From Bacteroidota bacterium (GTDB lineage Bacteria > Bacteroidota > Bacteroidia > Chitinophagales > Saprospiraceae): DNA of 64,000 nt. This document shows, in pieces, positions 1 through 8,807 of this stretch. The stretch lies in contig JANSWP010000001.1 in assembly GCA_024743405.1 (NCBI GenBank), positions 185,103 to 249,102 on the forward strand, in the 5' to 3' direction. Under the pieces are notes generated by a model. That model was not told the DNA's origin. It was given only the letters and a program-made list of their open reading frames with translations, and ran no database searches. The position numbers and the translations under genes are program-made. Numbering within the stretch: the stretch's first letter is position 1; the number at the start of each line of letters is the position of its first letter.

Positions 1-778
1 AGCGCATTTGGAGGGTTTTGGTGGAATAGAAGGTGTCAAGAAAGGAAAATCTGAGTTATATCGTTTTCTTGAAAAAAACCGAGGAATGGCATTTGTCAAT
101 AATGATGAGCCCTTTCTAAAAGAATTATCGGAAGGAATTCGACATCGATTAATCTATGAAAAAAGTGAAACCCCTGATCCCAATTACCACCCTTTTGAGA
201 CAAAATTCTTAGAAGCTAACCCTTTTGTCAAGGTAGCTTTTTTAGCTAAATCAGCCGAATTAATAGCTATTCAGAGCCAACTCATTGGCACTTACAATTT
301 CAATAATCTAATGACGGCGATTACAATCGGAAGGTATTTTAAAGTTCCTGCTGAAAAAATAAAAAGTGCTATAGAAAATTATACCCCAACAAATAATCGT
401 TCCCAAGTCGTAAAAGTCAATTCTAATACTTTCATTTTGGATGCCTATAATGCTAACCCAACGAGTATGAGTCATGCCTTAAATAATTTTTCAAAGATGA
501 AAGCTGATGCCAAAATTGTTATTTTGGGAGACATGCTTGAGTTAGGAGAGTATAGCTTTTCAGACCATTCTAAAATATTAAATCAAGCAGAAGCCTTAGA
601 TTTTGATCAAATAATTATTGTTGGAAGTGAATTTGGGAAAATCCCAAAAAATGAAGGGATTATACATTTTATGAATACTTCAATATTGAAAAAATGGTTT
701 GACGAGCAAAACTATAAAAAAACTCATTTCTTAATTAAGGGTTCTCGCAGCATTGGTTTGGAAAAAATATTAACCTAA
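1..778 (+). CDS. murF: MurF, UDP-MurNAc-tripeptide:D-Ala-D-Ala ligase, C-terminal part (cut by window edge)
   Basis: This is the 3' part of the cytoplasmic ATP-dependent ligase that adds D-Ala-D-Ala to the peptidoglycan precursor. The reading frame is already open at base 2 and begins AHLEGFGGIEGV, the central-domain signature of MurF, so the gene starts to the left of the window. Further family motifs are IGTYNFNN, DAYNANPTSM, ILGDMLELG and the C-terminal KGSRSIGLE, in the right order and spacing. About 258 of the usual 430 or so residues are visible. The first ATG-like codon inside the window (TTG at 8) is not a start; it encodes the Leu of AHLEG. A strong hairpin follows the stop. The identification is secure; only the N-terminal Mur ligase domain with its P-loop is missing. 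Confidence 0.95.
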   Translation, partial: AHLEGFGGIEGVKKGKSELYRFLEKNRGMAFVNNDEPFLKELSEGIRHRLIYEKSETPDPNYHPFETKFLEANPFVKVAFLAKSAELIAIQSQLIGTYNFNNLMTAITIGRYFKVPAEKIKSAIENYTPTNNRSQVVKVNSNTFILDAYNANPTSMSHALNNFSKMKADAKIVILGDMLELGEYSFSDHSKILNQAEALDFDQIIIVGSEFGKIPKNEGIIHFMNTSILKKWFDEQNYKKTHFLIKGSRSIGLEKILT

Positions 779-790
779 AAAATATTTTAA

Positions 791-833
791 AAAAAAATCC
801 TTCTGAAATTAAGTCTCAGAAGGATTTTTTTTT
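791..833. terminator. Bidirectional rho-independent terminator between murF and the convergent thioredoxin gene
   Basis: An A-tract, a stem AATCCTTCTGA / TCAGAAGGATT with a short loop, and a run of nine T form a symmetrical terminator. It lies 13 bases after the murF stop and just past the stop of the opposing gene, so it can serve both. Confidence 0.85.
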
Positions 834-864
834 ACAAATCAGCAAAACATTAATCTCTAATTAA

Positions 865-1371
865 CTACTTTTTCCTAGCTAGAGCCGCAATTTTCTCTTC
901 CAATTCTTCCTCATCACCAGGTAAATATCCATTGTGTGTATAAACAATTTCTCCATTCTGATCAATTAAATAAGTTTGTGGAATCGTCTGAAAGTTAAAG
1001 GCAGACTGCATATCTTGTTCGGTTCCACTTAAGATCTTGTACTCCCATCCTTTAGTCTCTACCAAAGATGGAACTTGTGAAACTGCACGGCGAGTATCAA
1101 TAGTAATTGCTACAAGCTCCATATCGTATTCTTCTACCCAATCTGGATATAAATCCGCAATAGCATCTAATTCTTTTTTGCAAGGAGAGCACCAAGTCGC
1201 CCAAAAGCTAATAACTCTAATTTTTCCGTCAGTCCCTAAATCTTGTATATTTATCGTTTGCCCATCGAGGGTCTTTGCTGTCACATTAGGTAGTGATTGC
1301 TTTTGCTGTGCAACTATGATAGATGTACATCCAAGAAAGATTAAAAGTAGTAATGATTTCAGTAAGTCCAT
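865..1371 (-). CDS. TlpA-family secreted thioredoxin-like protein
   Basis: A 168-residue exported thiol-disulfide protein. Residues 1-22 form a signal peptide ending in AQ; Cys15 is within the hydrophobic stretch but the flanking FLG is a poor lipobox, so ordinary signal peptidase cleavage is more likely. The thioredoxin fold carries the catalytic WCSPC motif (Cys61, Cys64) and a cis-proline in the IPQTYLID strand (Pro131). The Met used here begins a clean signal peptide; an upstream in-frame Met at 1437 would add 22 residues that do not look like a leader. In Bacteroidota such proteins reduce or isomerise disulfides in the periplasm. It faces the murF terminator and is transcribed alone. A role with the Omp28 protein downstream, which has its own CxxC, is only a guess. 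Confidence 0.85.
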   Translation of the reverse strand: MDLLKSLLLLIFLGCTSIIVAQQKQSLPNVTAKTLDGQTINIQDLGTDGKIRVISFWATWCSPCKKELDAIADLYPDWVEEYDMELVAITIDTRRAVSQVPSLVETKGWEYKILSGTEQDMQSAFNFQTIPQTYLIDQNGEIVYTHNGYLPGDEEELEEKIAALARKK

Positions 1372-1663
1372 GATTTTGGATATTTTTAAAAATGAATTAG
1401 TTAAATATGTTTCTTTAATGACTATTTTTGTAAACATTTTTCAGAAGCGAAGAAAGTATTTTTTTGAACTTCGCCAATGAAGTAATTTTCGAACCTCTAA
1501 ACTATTCAAAATACTACGTGCATTGAGGAAAAGACTATTCTTTAACCTTGAATTAACACGATTTGATAGTTTTATAAAGTGTCGCTTGAATAAGTGAATT
1601 GCTGACTAAACCTAATTCCAATATCACATTTCACAAGTCCTCACTTCCAAACGGATTCCTACA

Positions 1664-3334
1664 ATGAACTTAAGAATTTTTACACTCCTGATTTTTTTGA
1701 CGCTAATCACTCAAATAGTCACAGCCCAAGACGAAGTTCGTATTTCTGGTGACCTTACCATGAATGGAAATTTCTTTTTCCGTGACTCTGCTATTGGCGC
1801 AGCAAATACACCACAATACGACCGCCAACTTTATGGTGCTGATGCATGGTTAAACTTGAACTTTAGTTATAAAGGTTTTGATGCAGGTATTCGTTTTGAC
1901 CTTTTTAATAATTCCAATTTATTAAACCCCTCTGGTTCTTATACCGATCAAGGAATTGGCAGGTGGTTTCTTAAAAAGAAAATTGAAAAATTCGGATTGT
2001 ATGGTGGGTATATATATGACCAAATAGGTTCTGGAATCATTTTTCGAGCGTACGAGTCTCGTCCATTAGGTATTGACCAAGCACTTTATGGTATTCAACT
2101 GTCATATGACATATCTCCAGATTGGCAGGTTAAGGCTTTTACTGGTCGTCAAAAACAGCAATTTAACTCCTATAAATCTATTATTAGAGGTGCAAATCTT
2201 GAGGGTTTTATAACAAGTGATTCATCGAATGTAACACTGTCACCGGGATTTGGTGTAATTGCACGAACGTTAGATGACGCCTCCATGAATTCTCTTGTAG
2301 CTAATCTGAACACCTATTTGAAAGACGATATTTTCACCCCAAAATATAATTCTTATGCTTTCACATTTTACAATACCCTCTCAGCTGGTTCATTTAATTG
2401 GTTTGTAGAAGCTGCATATAAAACTGAAGATTCCTTTTTGGATCCTTGGCTTGAAAGAACCACCGTTTCTGGCGACACTGTGGTTGGACGCTTCACAAAT
2501 GGCTCTGGTTCAATTTTTTATACAAGCTTAAGTTATGCTAAAAAAGGCTTTGGAATTACTATTGAAGGTAAGAGAACCGAAAATTTTACGTTCCGTACTC
2601 GTCCTCAGGAAGATGGAAATCGAGGTTTGATTAATTTTTTACCTCCAATGACACGCCTGAATACTTATAGAATGACTGCAAGATATAATGCGGCTACTCA
2701 AGATTTAGGTGAATTGGCATTTCAAATAGATGCTCGATATGCTCCCTCTCGAAAATTAAGTTTTAACGTAAATTTTTCCAATATCACAGACTTGGATGAC
2801 AACCTACTATATCGTGAAATATTCACGGAGGTTTATTATAAGTATAAACGAAAATGGACTTTGACTGCAGGTGTACAAAGACAACAATACAACCAAGAAA
2901 TTTATGAAGTAAAACCAAATGTTCCTTTAGTGGAAACCATTACACCATACTTTGATTTTTTGTATAAAATGACTCGTAAAAAATCTATTCGATTTGAGGC
3001 TCAATATATGACAGTTGGGGAAGACAAAGGCGTGAAACACGATTATGGCAATTGGTTATTTGGTTTAATAGAAGTTGGCTTAGCACCTCATTGGACCTTT
3101 ACCGCATCCAATATGTTTAATGCCGCACCTGGCAAAAACTCTCCCGATGAAAATGGAGATGGCATACAAGAGAAATTGAATTACCCAAGGTTTGACATAT
3201 TTTATGCGCATAATGCCAACCGTTTTTCAATTTCTTATGTCAAACAAGTGGAAGGAGTTGTGTGCTCAGGTGGAATTTGTCGATTAGAACCTGCCTTCAA
3301 TGGCGTAAAAATTGGAGTAAATTCAACTTTCTAA
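1664..3334 (+). CDS. DUF6029-family outer-membrane beta-barrel protein
   Basis: A 556-residue protein with a signal peptide (1-22, ending TAQ) followed by continuous amphipathic beta strands, many ending in aromatic residues, to a C-terminal Phe, as expected for an outer-membrane barrel. The sequence (early GDLTMNGNFFFRD, then YGGYIYDQIGSGIIFRAYE) matches my memory of the DUF6029 family of Bacteroidota. Its biochemical role is not known. It lies 68 bases upstream of an Omp28-type lipoprotein on the same strand, an arrangement I recall as common for this pair, and the two are probably cotranscribed. The 292-base leader before it holds no clear promoter or RNA structure that I can defend. Confidence 0.8.
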   Translation: MNLRIFTLLIFLTLITQIVTAQDEVRISGDLTMNGNFFFRDSAIGAANTPQYDRQLYGADAWLNLNFSYKGFDAGIRFDLFNNSNLLNPSGSYTDQGIGRWFLKKKIEKFGLYGGYIYDQIGSGIIFRAYESRPLGIDQALYGIQLSYDISPDWQVKAFTGRQKQQFNSYKSIIRGANLEGFITSDSSNVTLSPGFGVIARTLDDASMNSLVANLNTYLKDDIFTPKYNSYAFTFYNTLSAGSFNWFVEAAYKTEDSFLDPWLERTTVSGDTVVGRFTNGSGSIFYTSLSYAKKGFGITIEGKRTENFTFRTRPQEDGNRGLINFLPPMTRLNTYRMTARYNAATQDLGELAFQIDARYAPSRKLSFNVNFSNITDLDDNLLYREIFTEVYYKYKRKWTLTAGVQRQQYNQEIYEVKPNVPLVETITPYFDFLYKMTRKKSIRFEAQYMTVGEDKGVKHDYGNWLFGLIEVGLAPHWTFTASNMFNAAPGKNSPDENGDGIQEKLNYPRFDIFYAHNANRFSISYVKQVEGVVCSGGICRLEPAFNGVKIGVNSTF

Positions 3335-3402
3335 AAAAAATCAATTAACTGACTACTAGATACCTAGATAATCAGATAGTTTTAATAAATCATCATTTTA
3401 TC

Positions 3403-4251
3403 ATGATCAAAAGACATCTTTTTCTATTTGTTATTTTAGCTATGTTTTTTGCAGGATGTGAAGAAATAGCTCCTACTGTAACTGGCTCCATGCCAGGTGA
3501 CCCAAACACAGGTGGTCCAGATATTACCAATCAAAAAAGACAAGTATTAATTGAAGAGTTTACAGGTGTTCGATGTGTCAATTGCCCCGCAGGGAGTGCG
3601 GCAATTGAAGACTTATTAGCAATTCATGGCGAGCAACTCGTTGCAGTTTCTATTCATGCAGGAGAATTTGCGCCTCCATATAATGAAAGTAATTTTGATT
3701 TTAGAACCTCCGTAGGAGATCAGATCATCAATTACGTAGGTATTCCTTTTGGATTTCCAACAGCCGTCGTTAATAGAAGAAAATTTGATGGTAACTTTGG
3801 ATTACAATTGGGTTTAGGAAAGTGGGCAGGTCATATTGCTGAAGAATTATTAATTGATCCAAAAGTAAAAATTGGAGTCGTACCGGAATATAATGCAGCA
3901 AACGGAAACCTGGATATTGAAGTAACGCTGTTAGTACAAGAAGATATTTTGGATGATGATGTTCGTATTAGTTTGATGATTACAGAATCTGGTGTCAAGG
4001 ACTATCAATTAACACCGGATGGAAAACAAGGTGACTATACTCACAAGCATATTTTGAGAGGCATGGTAACCAATTTCGACGGAAACGTGATTCCTGAAAC
4101 ATTGGTAGCAGGTACCACCCTAACTAAAAATTTCAATTATTCAATTCCTGTAGAATGGGTTGCAGAAAACTGTGAAATCATAGCTTTCGTCAATTTAGGA
4201 GGAGATACAAAAGATATTTTACAGGCTACCCAAGTTCACATGGTAGAGTAA
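3403..4251 (+). CDS. Omp28-related outer-membrane lipoprotein with thioredoxin-like CxxC
   Basis: A 282-residue lipoprotein: signal sequence with lipobox FAGC (lipidated Cys19), then a thioredoxin-like domain starting QVLIEEFTGVRCVNC with a CxxC pair at Cys58 and Cys61, followed by PAGSAAIEDL and an immunoglobulin-like C-terminal half. This is the layout of the Omp28 family first described from Porphyromonas. The family is surface or outer-membrane located; whether the CxxC is redox active is not established. It is the second gene of a likely two-gene operon with the DUF6029 barrel. A GC-rich hairpin follows 22 bases after the stop. Confidence 0.82.
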   Translation: MIKRHLFLFVILAMFFAGCEEIAPTVTGSMPGDPNTGGPDITNQKRQVLIEEFTGVRCVNCPAGSAAIEDLLAIHGEQLVAVSIHAGEFAPPYNESNFDFRTSVGDQIINYVGIPFGFPTAVVNRRKFDGNFGLQLGLGKWAGHIAEELLIDPKVKIGVVPEYNAANGNLDIEVTLLVQEDILDDDVRISLMITESGVKDYQLTPDGKQGDYTHKHILRGMVTNFDGNVIPETLVAGTTLTKNFNYSIPVEWVAENCEIIAFVNLGGDTKDILQATQVHMVE

Positions 4252-4273
4252 GAAAGTATAAATAGGCTGTATT

Positions 4274-4309
4274 ATAAGTCACGCCGACGCAAGCGCCGGC
4301 GTGACTTAT
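4274..4309. repeat. GC-rich 13-bp perfect hairpin, possible terminator of the Omp28 operon
   Basis: The two arms at 4274-4286 and 4297-4309 are perfectly complementary (core AAGTCACGCCG / CGGCGTGACTT) around a ten-base loop. It is unusually GC-rich for this AT-rich locus. There is only a short T stretch after it, so it could be a terminator or a REP-like extragenic palindrome. Confidence 0.6.
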
Positions 4310-4322
4310 TTCTTAGAATTTA

Positions 4323-4346
4323 ATTTTTCGCTTTCTGGCGAAAAAT
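4323..4346 (-). terminator. Terminator of the thiolase transcript
   Basis: Arms ATTTTTCGC (4323-4331) and GCGAAAAAT (4338-4346) enclose six bases. It lies 26 bases past the thiolase stop, reading leftward, and is flanked by A/T tracts. Confidence 0.6.
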
Positions 4347-4372
4347 GTCTTCTGAAACCGCTTCATTGTATT

Positions 4373-5590
4373 TTATACTCGTTCTATAATTGTTGCATAT
4401 CCCTGCCCTACTCCAACGCACATGGTTACAAGCGCGTATTTCTCCTTTCTTTTATGCAATTCAATTGCAGCTGTATGCATAATTCGAGCGCCAGAAACCC
4501 CAAGAGGATGACCAATTGCAATAGCCCCACCATTCGGGTTAATTCGGGCATCATCATCGGTCAAACCCAATGCTCGAGTGCATGCCAAACTCTGCGCTGC
4601 AAATGCCTCATTTAATTCAATAATTCCAATATCATCAAGAGTTAGTCCAGCTTTTTTCAATGCTTTTTTAGAGGCACCTACTGGCCCAATTCCCATAATT
4701 CGTGGTTCTACACCAACGACCGCAGAGGAAACAATTCTTGCCAAAGGATTCAAATTATATTGTTTAACAGCCTCTTCTGAAGCAACTAAAACTGCCGCCG
4801 CTCCATCATTCAAGCCGGATGCATTACCTGCGGTGACCGTCCCTCCATCTTCTTTCTTTTTGAAAGCACTTCTTAATTTGGCTAAAACCTCTAAACTTGT
4901 CTTAGGTTTAATAAACTCATCTTGGTCAAAAATGATTGGATCTTTTTTCCTTTGAGGAATTGCAACAGCAACAATTTCTTCAGCCAACCGTCCAGAAGCC
5001 TGTGCTGCCGCTGCTTTCATCTGTGACCAATAAGCAAATTGATCTTGATCTTCCCGGCTAATCTGATACATCTCAGCAAGATTTTCTGCTGTTGTACCCA
5101 TCCCGTCTGTTCCATAAAGATCTTTCATTTTGTTATTCACAAATCGCCATCCAAAACTGGAATCATGCATTTGCGCATCTCTGCCAAACGGTTGAGAAAC
5201 TTTAGAAATAACCCAAGGACCTCTTGTCATATGCTCTACACCACCTGAAATGAATAAATTACCATCACCCGCTTTTATTGCACGACTAGCATGAATTATT
5301 GCCGACATCCCAGACGAACAAAGTCGATTGACTGTCTCGCCGGGAACAGACCATGGCAAACCTGCCAAAAGGAGGCACATTCTAGCCACATTTCGATTGT
5401 CTTCGCCAGCTTGATTAGCACATCCAAAGATCACGTCCTCATAAGCTTCCTTAGGGATTTGTGGAAACTTCTCAACTAATGCTTTGATTGGAATCGCTCC
5501 CAAGTCATCTGTCCGAATAGTAGAAAGTGTACCCCGAAAGTTACCAAACGGCGTCCGAATCCCATCAACTAAATAGGCTTGTTTTGTCAT
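4373..5590 (-). CDS. Thiolase (acetyl-CoA acyltransferase / 3-oxoadipyl-CoA thiolase-like)
   Basis: A 405-residue thiolase that cleaves or forms 3-oxoacyl-CoA. The nucleophilic cysteine is Cys91 in NRLCSSGM; the catalytic His361 sits in GGAIAIGHPLG and the second catalytic Cys391 in CVGVGQG. Length and the loop SFGWRFVNNKMKDLYG resemble the PcaF/PaaJ-type degradative thiolases rather than short biosynthetic PhaA, but beta-oxidation FadA function cannot be excluded. The gene starts 24 bases after the pckA stop on the same strand, so the two are likely cotranscribed, which couples acetyl-CoA release with gluconeogenesis from TCA intermediates. The start follows from the canonical KQAYLVDGIRTPFG N-terminus. 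Confidence 0.88.
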   Translation of the reverse strand: MTKQAYLVDGIRTPFGNFRGTLSTIRTDDLGAIPIKALVEKFPQIPKEAYEDVIFGCANQAGEDNRNVARMCLLLAGLPWSVPGETVNRLCSSGMSAIIHASRAIKAGDGNLFISGGVEHMTRGPWVISKVSQPFGRDAQMHDSSFGWRFVNNKMKDLYGTDGMGTTAENLAEMYQISREDQDQFAYWSQMKAAAAQASGRLAEEIVAVAIPQRKKDPIIFDQDEFIKPKTSLEVLAKLRSAFKKKEDGGTVTAGNASGLNDGAAAVLVASEEAVKQYNLNPLARIVSSAVVGVEPRIMGIGPVGASKKALKKAGLTLDDIGIIELNEAFAAQSLACTRALGLTDDDARINPNGGAIAIGHPLGVSGARIMHTAAIELHKRKEKYALVTMCVGVGQGYATIIERV

Positions 5591-5614
5591 TAATAAATTT
5601 AATTTTGTTGGAAA

Positions 5615-7177
5615 CTATACTTTTGGAGCAGCTTTCAAGATTTTTGAAGAAGCCTTGTCTTTATATTGTTCAAAGTTATTTACAAATCTTTTCGCAAGAT
5701 CCTTAGCCATTTTATCATACTCCTTTTCATTTCTCCAAGTGTCCCTTGGATTCAAAACGGCGTTAGGTACATCAGGGCAACTTTTCGGAATTTCCATCCC
5801 AAAAATTGGATGTTCGTGAAAACCTCCTTCATTTAGTTCTCCTGTTAAGGCAGCCTTGATCATAGCTCTTGTAAAAGATAATTCCATTCTTGAACCTTCT
5901 CCATAAGCACCGCCTGTCCATCCAGTATTTACTAGCCACACATGAATTTCACCATCTCCAGTTCGACTACCTTGCTTAAGTTTTTTACCTAATAATTCCG
6001 CATATTGAGTTGGATTTAAAGGTAAAAACGGAGCGCCAAAACAGGCTGAAAAAGTGGCTTCGGGCTCATTAATTCCTTCTTCCGTACCGGCTATCTTCGC
6101 AGTATATCCACTAATAAAATGATACATAGCCTGCTCTGGTGTCAATCTTGAAATTGGAGGTAAAACACCAAAAGCATCACATGTCAAAAAGAAAATATTC
6201 TCTGGAATATCTCCTCTAGATTTGAACATAATATTATCAATGTGATAAATGGGATAGCTTACTCGCGTATTTTGAGTGATTTCGACATTTTCATAATCTA
6301 CGGTACATCCATCTTCTTCAAAACCTACATTCTCCAATAAAGCTCCAAATTTGATCGCTTTATATATCTGAGGCTCTTTTCTTGGAGATAAGTCTATGGT
6401 TTTTGCATAACAACCTCCCTCAAAATTAAATACACTCTCCTTTGACCATCCATGCTCATCATCACCAATGAGTCTTCTTTCTGGATCATTAGAAAGAGTC
6501 GTTTTCCCAGTTCCCGACAATCCAAAAAATAACGCAGTATCTCCTTCTGCACCTACATTTGCAGAACAGTGCATTGGTAATACATTATTATTAGTCGGCA
6601 ATAAATAATTTAAAACAGAAAAAATACCCTTCTTAATTTCTCCGGTGTAGGCTGATCCACCAATAATAATCACCTTTTTACTAAAATTAATGATCGAAAA
6701 ATTATCTTGTCGAGTATTGTGTTTTTTAGGATCAGCCAAGACTCCTGGGAAAGAATAAACTTTCCATTCTGGTGTAAAACTTGCTAAATCTTTTGCCGTT
6801 GGGCGCAAAAACATATTATATACAAAAAGATTCTGCCAAGGATATTCAGTGTAGACGCGAACATTTAACCTATAATTTGGATTCGCACAAGCATGTGCAT
6901 CACGAACATATATTTTATCAAGAGAACTTGAATATTCGATCACCATATTATAAAGCGTTTCGAAGCTCTTTTCATCAATTGGAATATTAATATCCCCCCA
7001 ATCCACGCTATGCTCCGTCCGAGCATCTTTCACAATAAATCTATCTTTAGGAGATCTTCCAGTAAATTTTCCCGTTTTGACGACAAGGGCACCTGAGCTA
7101 CTCAGTTTTCCTTGTCCACTAACAATCGTTTGTTCAACTAAAGAGGCTGGTTGAAGGTTCGACAATTGATTTTTCAT
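5615..7177 (-). CDS. pckA: ATP-dependent phosphoenolpyruvate carboxykinase
   Basis: A 520-residue cytosolic enzyme converting oxaloacetate and ATP to phosphoenolpyruvate, CO2 and ADP, the entry step of gluconeogenesis. It has the PckA substrate motif TGRSPKDRF (39-47), the kinase P-loop GLSGTGKTT (219-227) and the metal-binding IGDDEHGW segment, as well as the C-terminal RNTGWTGG-like region (LVNTGWTGGAYG). Length is normal for the ATP-type family. It is the first gene of a pair with a thiolase and is divergent from an AraC regulator across 408 bases that contain several inverted repeats, which makes transcriptional control likely. With the malic enzyme at 41.2-43.5 kb it gives two routes between C4 and C3 metabolites. 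Confidence 0.96.
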   Translation of the reverse strand: MKNQLSNLQPASLVEQTIVSGQGKLSSSGALVVKTGKFTGRSPKDRFIVKDARTEHSVDWGDINIPIDEKSFETLYNMVIEYSSSLDKIYVRDAHACANPNYRLNVRVYTEYPWQNLFVYNMFLRPTAKDLASFTPEWKVYSFPGVLADPKKHNTRQDNFSIINFSKKVIIIGGSAYTGEIKKGIFSVLNYLLPTNNNVLPMHCSANVGAEGDTALFFGLSGTGKTTLSNDPERRLIGDDEHGWSKESVFNFEGGCYAKTIDLSPRKEPQIYKAIKFGALLENVGFEEDGCTVDYENVEITQNTRVSYPIYHIDNIMFKSRGDIPENIFFLTCDAFGVLPPISRLTPEQAMYHFISGYTAKIAGTEEGINEPEATFSACFGAPFLPLNPTQYAELLGKKLKQGSRTGDGEIHVWLVNTGWTGGAYGEGSRMELSFTRAMIKAALTGELNEGGFHEHPIFGMEIPKSCPDVPNAVLNPRDTWRNEKEYDKMAKDLAKRFVNNFEQYKDKASSKILKAAPKV

Positions 7178-7585
7178 AAGTATTTGGCTAAGGCAAATTG
7201 GCTTTTTAAAAACTTAGTTAAGGTTCCATAAAGAGCCAATGTATTGGTTTTAATAAAAAAGTATCAATACGCACTGTATTAGATACTCACAATTTGGCAA
7301 TAATGATTGATTGATAAATGCTTGAATTTCAAGCTCTTTCAGAAATGTAAGACTATTAATCTTTCGGAAATAAAGTATTTCAAGGTTTAAAGGTATAAAG
7401 AGTTTCATAAACATTGCTATCTAGGACTTACTTCATTTCAGAAAAATAGAAAGGGTAAAAACCACACAAACACTTGTTAATCAAAAGATTACCAAATAAA
7501 TCACAATAAGAATAAATCAGATATTTGCCAATACTCATTTTATTATTTTTGAGTTTATAATTTCAATAAAATTATCTCTTCCAAA
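7178..7585. promoter_or_regulatory. Divergent promoter region between pckA and the AraC regulator, with inverted repeats
   Basis: No gene is seen in these 408 bases. They hold three symmetric sites: ATTGGCT (7198-7204) paired with AGCCAAT (7235-7241); GTATCAATAC / GTATTAGATAC (7261-7286, one bulge); and the perfect 15-base GCTTGAA-T-TTCAAGC at 7320-7334. The first two would be in the pckA leader. Any could be an operator or leader hairpin. I could not place a convincing -33/-7 pair. Confidence 0.4.
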
Positions 7586-8482
7586 ATGACTAAACCACGA
7601 AAAATACCAGAGGTTAATTTTCCAAATCGACAGCAAAAATCTTTTGAATTTGAGATTATTGATAACAGAAAAATGTTGTTGCATGATATCCCTACTGACC
7701 ACAATCCATTCCGTCCACACCGTCTGAGATTTTATGCTATCCTTTTTATTAGACAAGGCGAAGGAATCCATTTTATTGATTTTAAAAAATACAACTATCA
7801 ACGAGGAAGTATTGTATTCATAGCAAAAGAACAAGTTCATGCCTTTGAAAAGAACTTAGATCGGAAAGCGAGTTTCTTACTGTTTACCGAAACTTTTTTA
7901 GAACGTAGTAGCCTTGGCTCTAATTTGATGCAACAATTGAGTCTTTATAATTATCATTTACACCACCCAATTTTGCAATTAACGGAAGAAGAATTCCCTA
8001 TTTTTTCTTCGATCGTCAATAGGATAGAAAAAGAATTCCAAGGAGTCGATGATTTTGCTACCGAAGAGATTATTCAGTCTTCTCTCAAAATATTTCTATG
8101 CCTAGCCGAAAGAATTCGAAAGAAAAATACTGGGGCTCAACCTCAATCAATTTATAGGGACGAATTCAAGGAATTTCAAAAATTACTTAAACAAAATCTT
8201 TTAAAAAATAGAAAAGTAAATTTTTATGCGGATTCGATGCAAATGTCCACCAAAAAGCTAAATCGAATCACAAAAGAGATTATGAATCAACCCGCCAAAA
8301 CTTACATCAGTGAATATTTAACATTAGAAATCAAGCGTTTTTTGATGAATACCAACTTAAGTATTAAGGAAATCGCTTACCAAACAGGATTTGAGGACCC
8401 AACAAATTTTGTAAAGTTTTTCAAAAAACACTCGAATAGAACTCCTGCTGAGTTTAGAAAGCAACACCACACCCTTGTCTAA
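7586..8482 (+). CDS. AraC-family transcriptional regulator
   Basis: A 298-residue cytoplasmic regulator. The N-terminal ~180 residues look like a cupin sensor (HFIDFKKYNYQRGSIVFIAKEQVHAF, a jelly-roll strand pattern). The C-terminal ~100 residues form the paired helix-turn-helix of the AraC family: MSTKKLNRITKEIMNQPAK in the first motif and SIKEIAYQTGFEDPTNFVKFFKKHSNRTPAEFR in the second, which includes the typical FxDPxxFxxxFKKxxxxTPxxxR ending. It is divergent from pckA, so pckA-thiolase is its simplest candidate target. The ligand is unknown. The gene is followed by 325 bases without a gene. Confidence 0.88.
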   Translation: MTKPRKIPEVNFPNRQQKSFEFEIIDNRKMLLHDIPTDHNPFRPHRLRFYAILFIRQGEGIHFIDFKKYNYQRGSIVFIAKEQVHAFEKNLDRKASFLLFTETFLERSSLGSNLMQQLSLYNYHLHHPILQLTEEEFPIFSSIVNRIEKEFQGVDDFATEEIIQSSLKIFLCLAERIRKKNTGAQPQSIYRDEFKEFQKLLKQNLLKNRKVNFYADSMQMSTKKLNRITKEIMNQPAKTYISEYLTLEIKRFLMNTNLSIKEIAYQTGFEDPTNFVKFFKKHSNRTPAEFRKQHHTLV

Positions 8483-8807
8483 TTTTAACCATTAATACAA
8501 TTTTAATAATTATTTTACAAAAGCTTAATAATCGACCCTATTCTTTAATTTTTCAACTCTGAAAAACCGAATAATATTCTTTATCCCTTGAAAAACCTTA
8601 TTTTTCAATCAATAAAAACCATTTTTCGTTAAAAATAATTCTATTTCTCATCATTGACTTTGGATTCAACCTTCTATTATCAAATTTTCTCATTTCGTAA
8701 AATGTCCCATTTTAACCATAAAAATGCTATTTTACACCTAGAATAGACGCTGTTTTGCCTGCATATTTGCACCTTGAAATAAATTAATAAACCAAAAATT
8801 CAAAGTT
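8483..8807. other. Intergenic region, no gene seen
   Basis: Very AT-rich spacer of 325 bases between two genes of the same strand. A TATTTG hexamer at 8764-8769, about 40 bases before the next start, resembles the -7 element of Bacteroidota promoters (TAnnTTTG) imperfectly. Nothing else is recognisable. Confidence 0.35.

Noticed and set aside
4301..4955. Plus-strand open frames over the thiolase gene
   Set aside because: They are antisense shadows of a well-conserved thiolase with catalytic residues on the minus strand; composition is non-coding.
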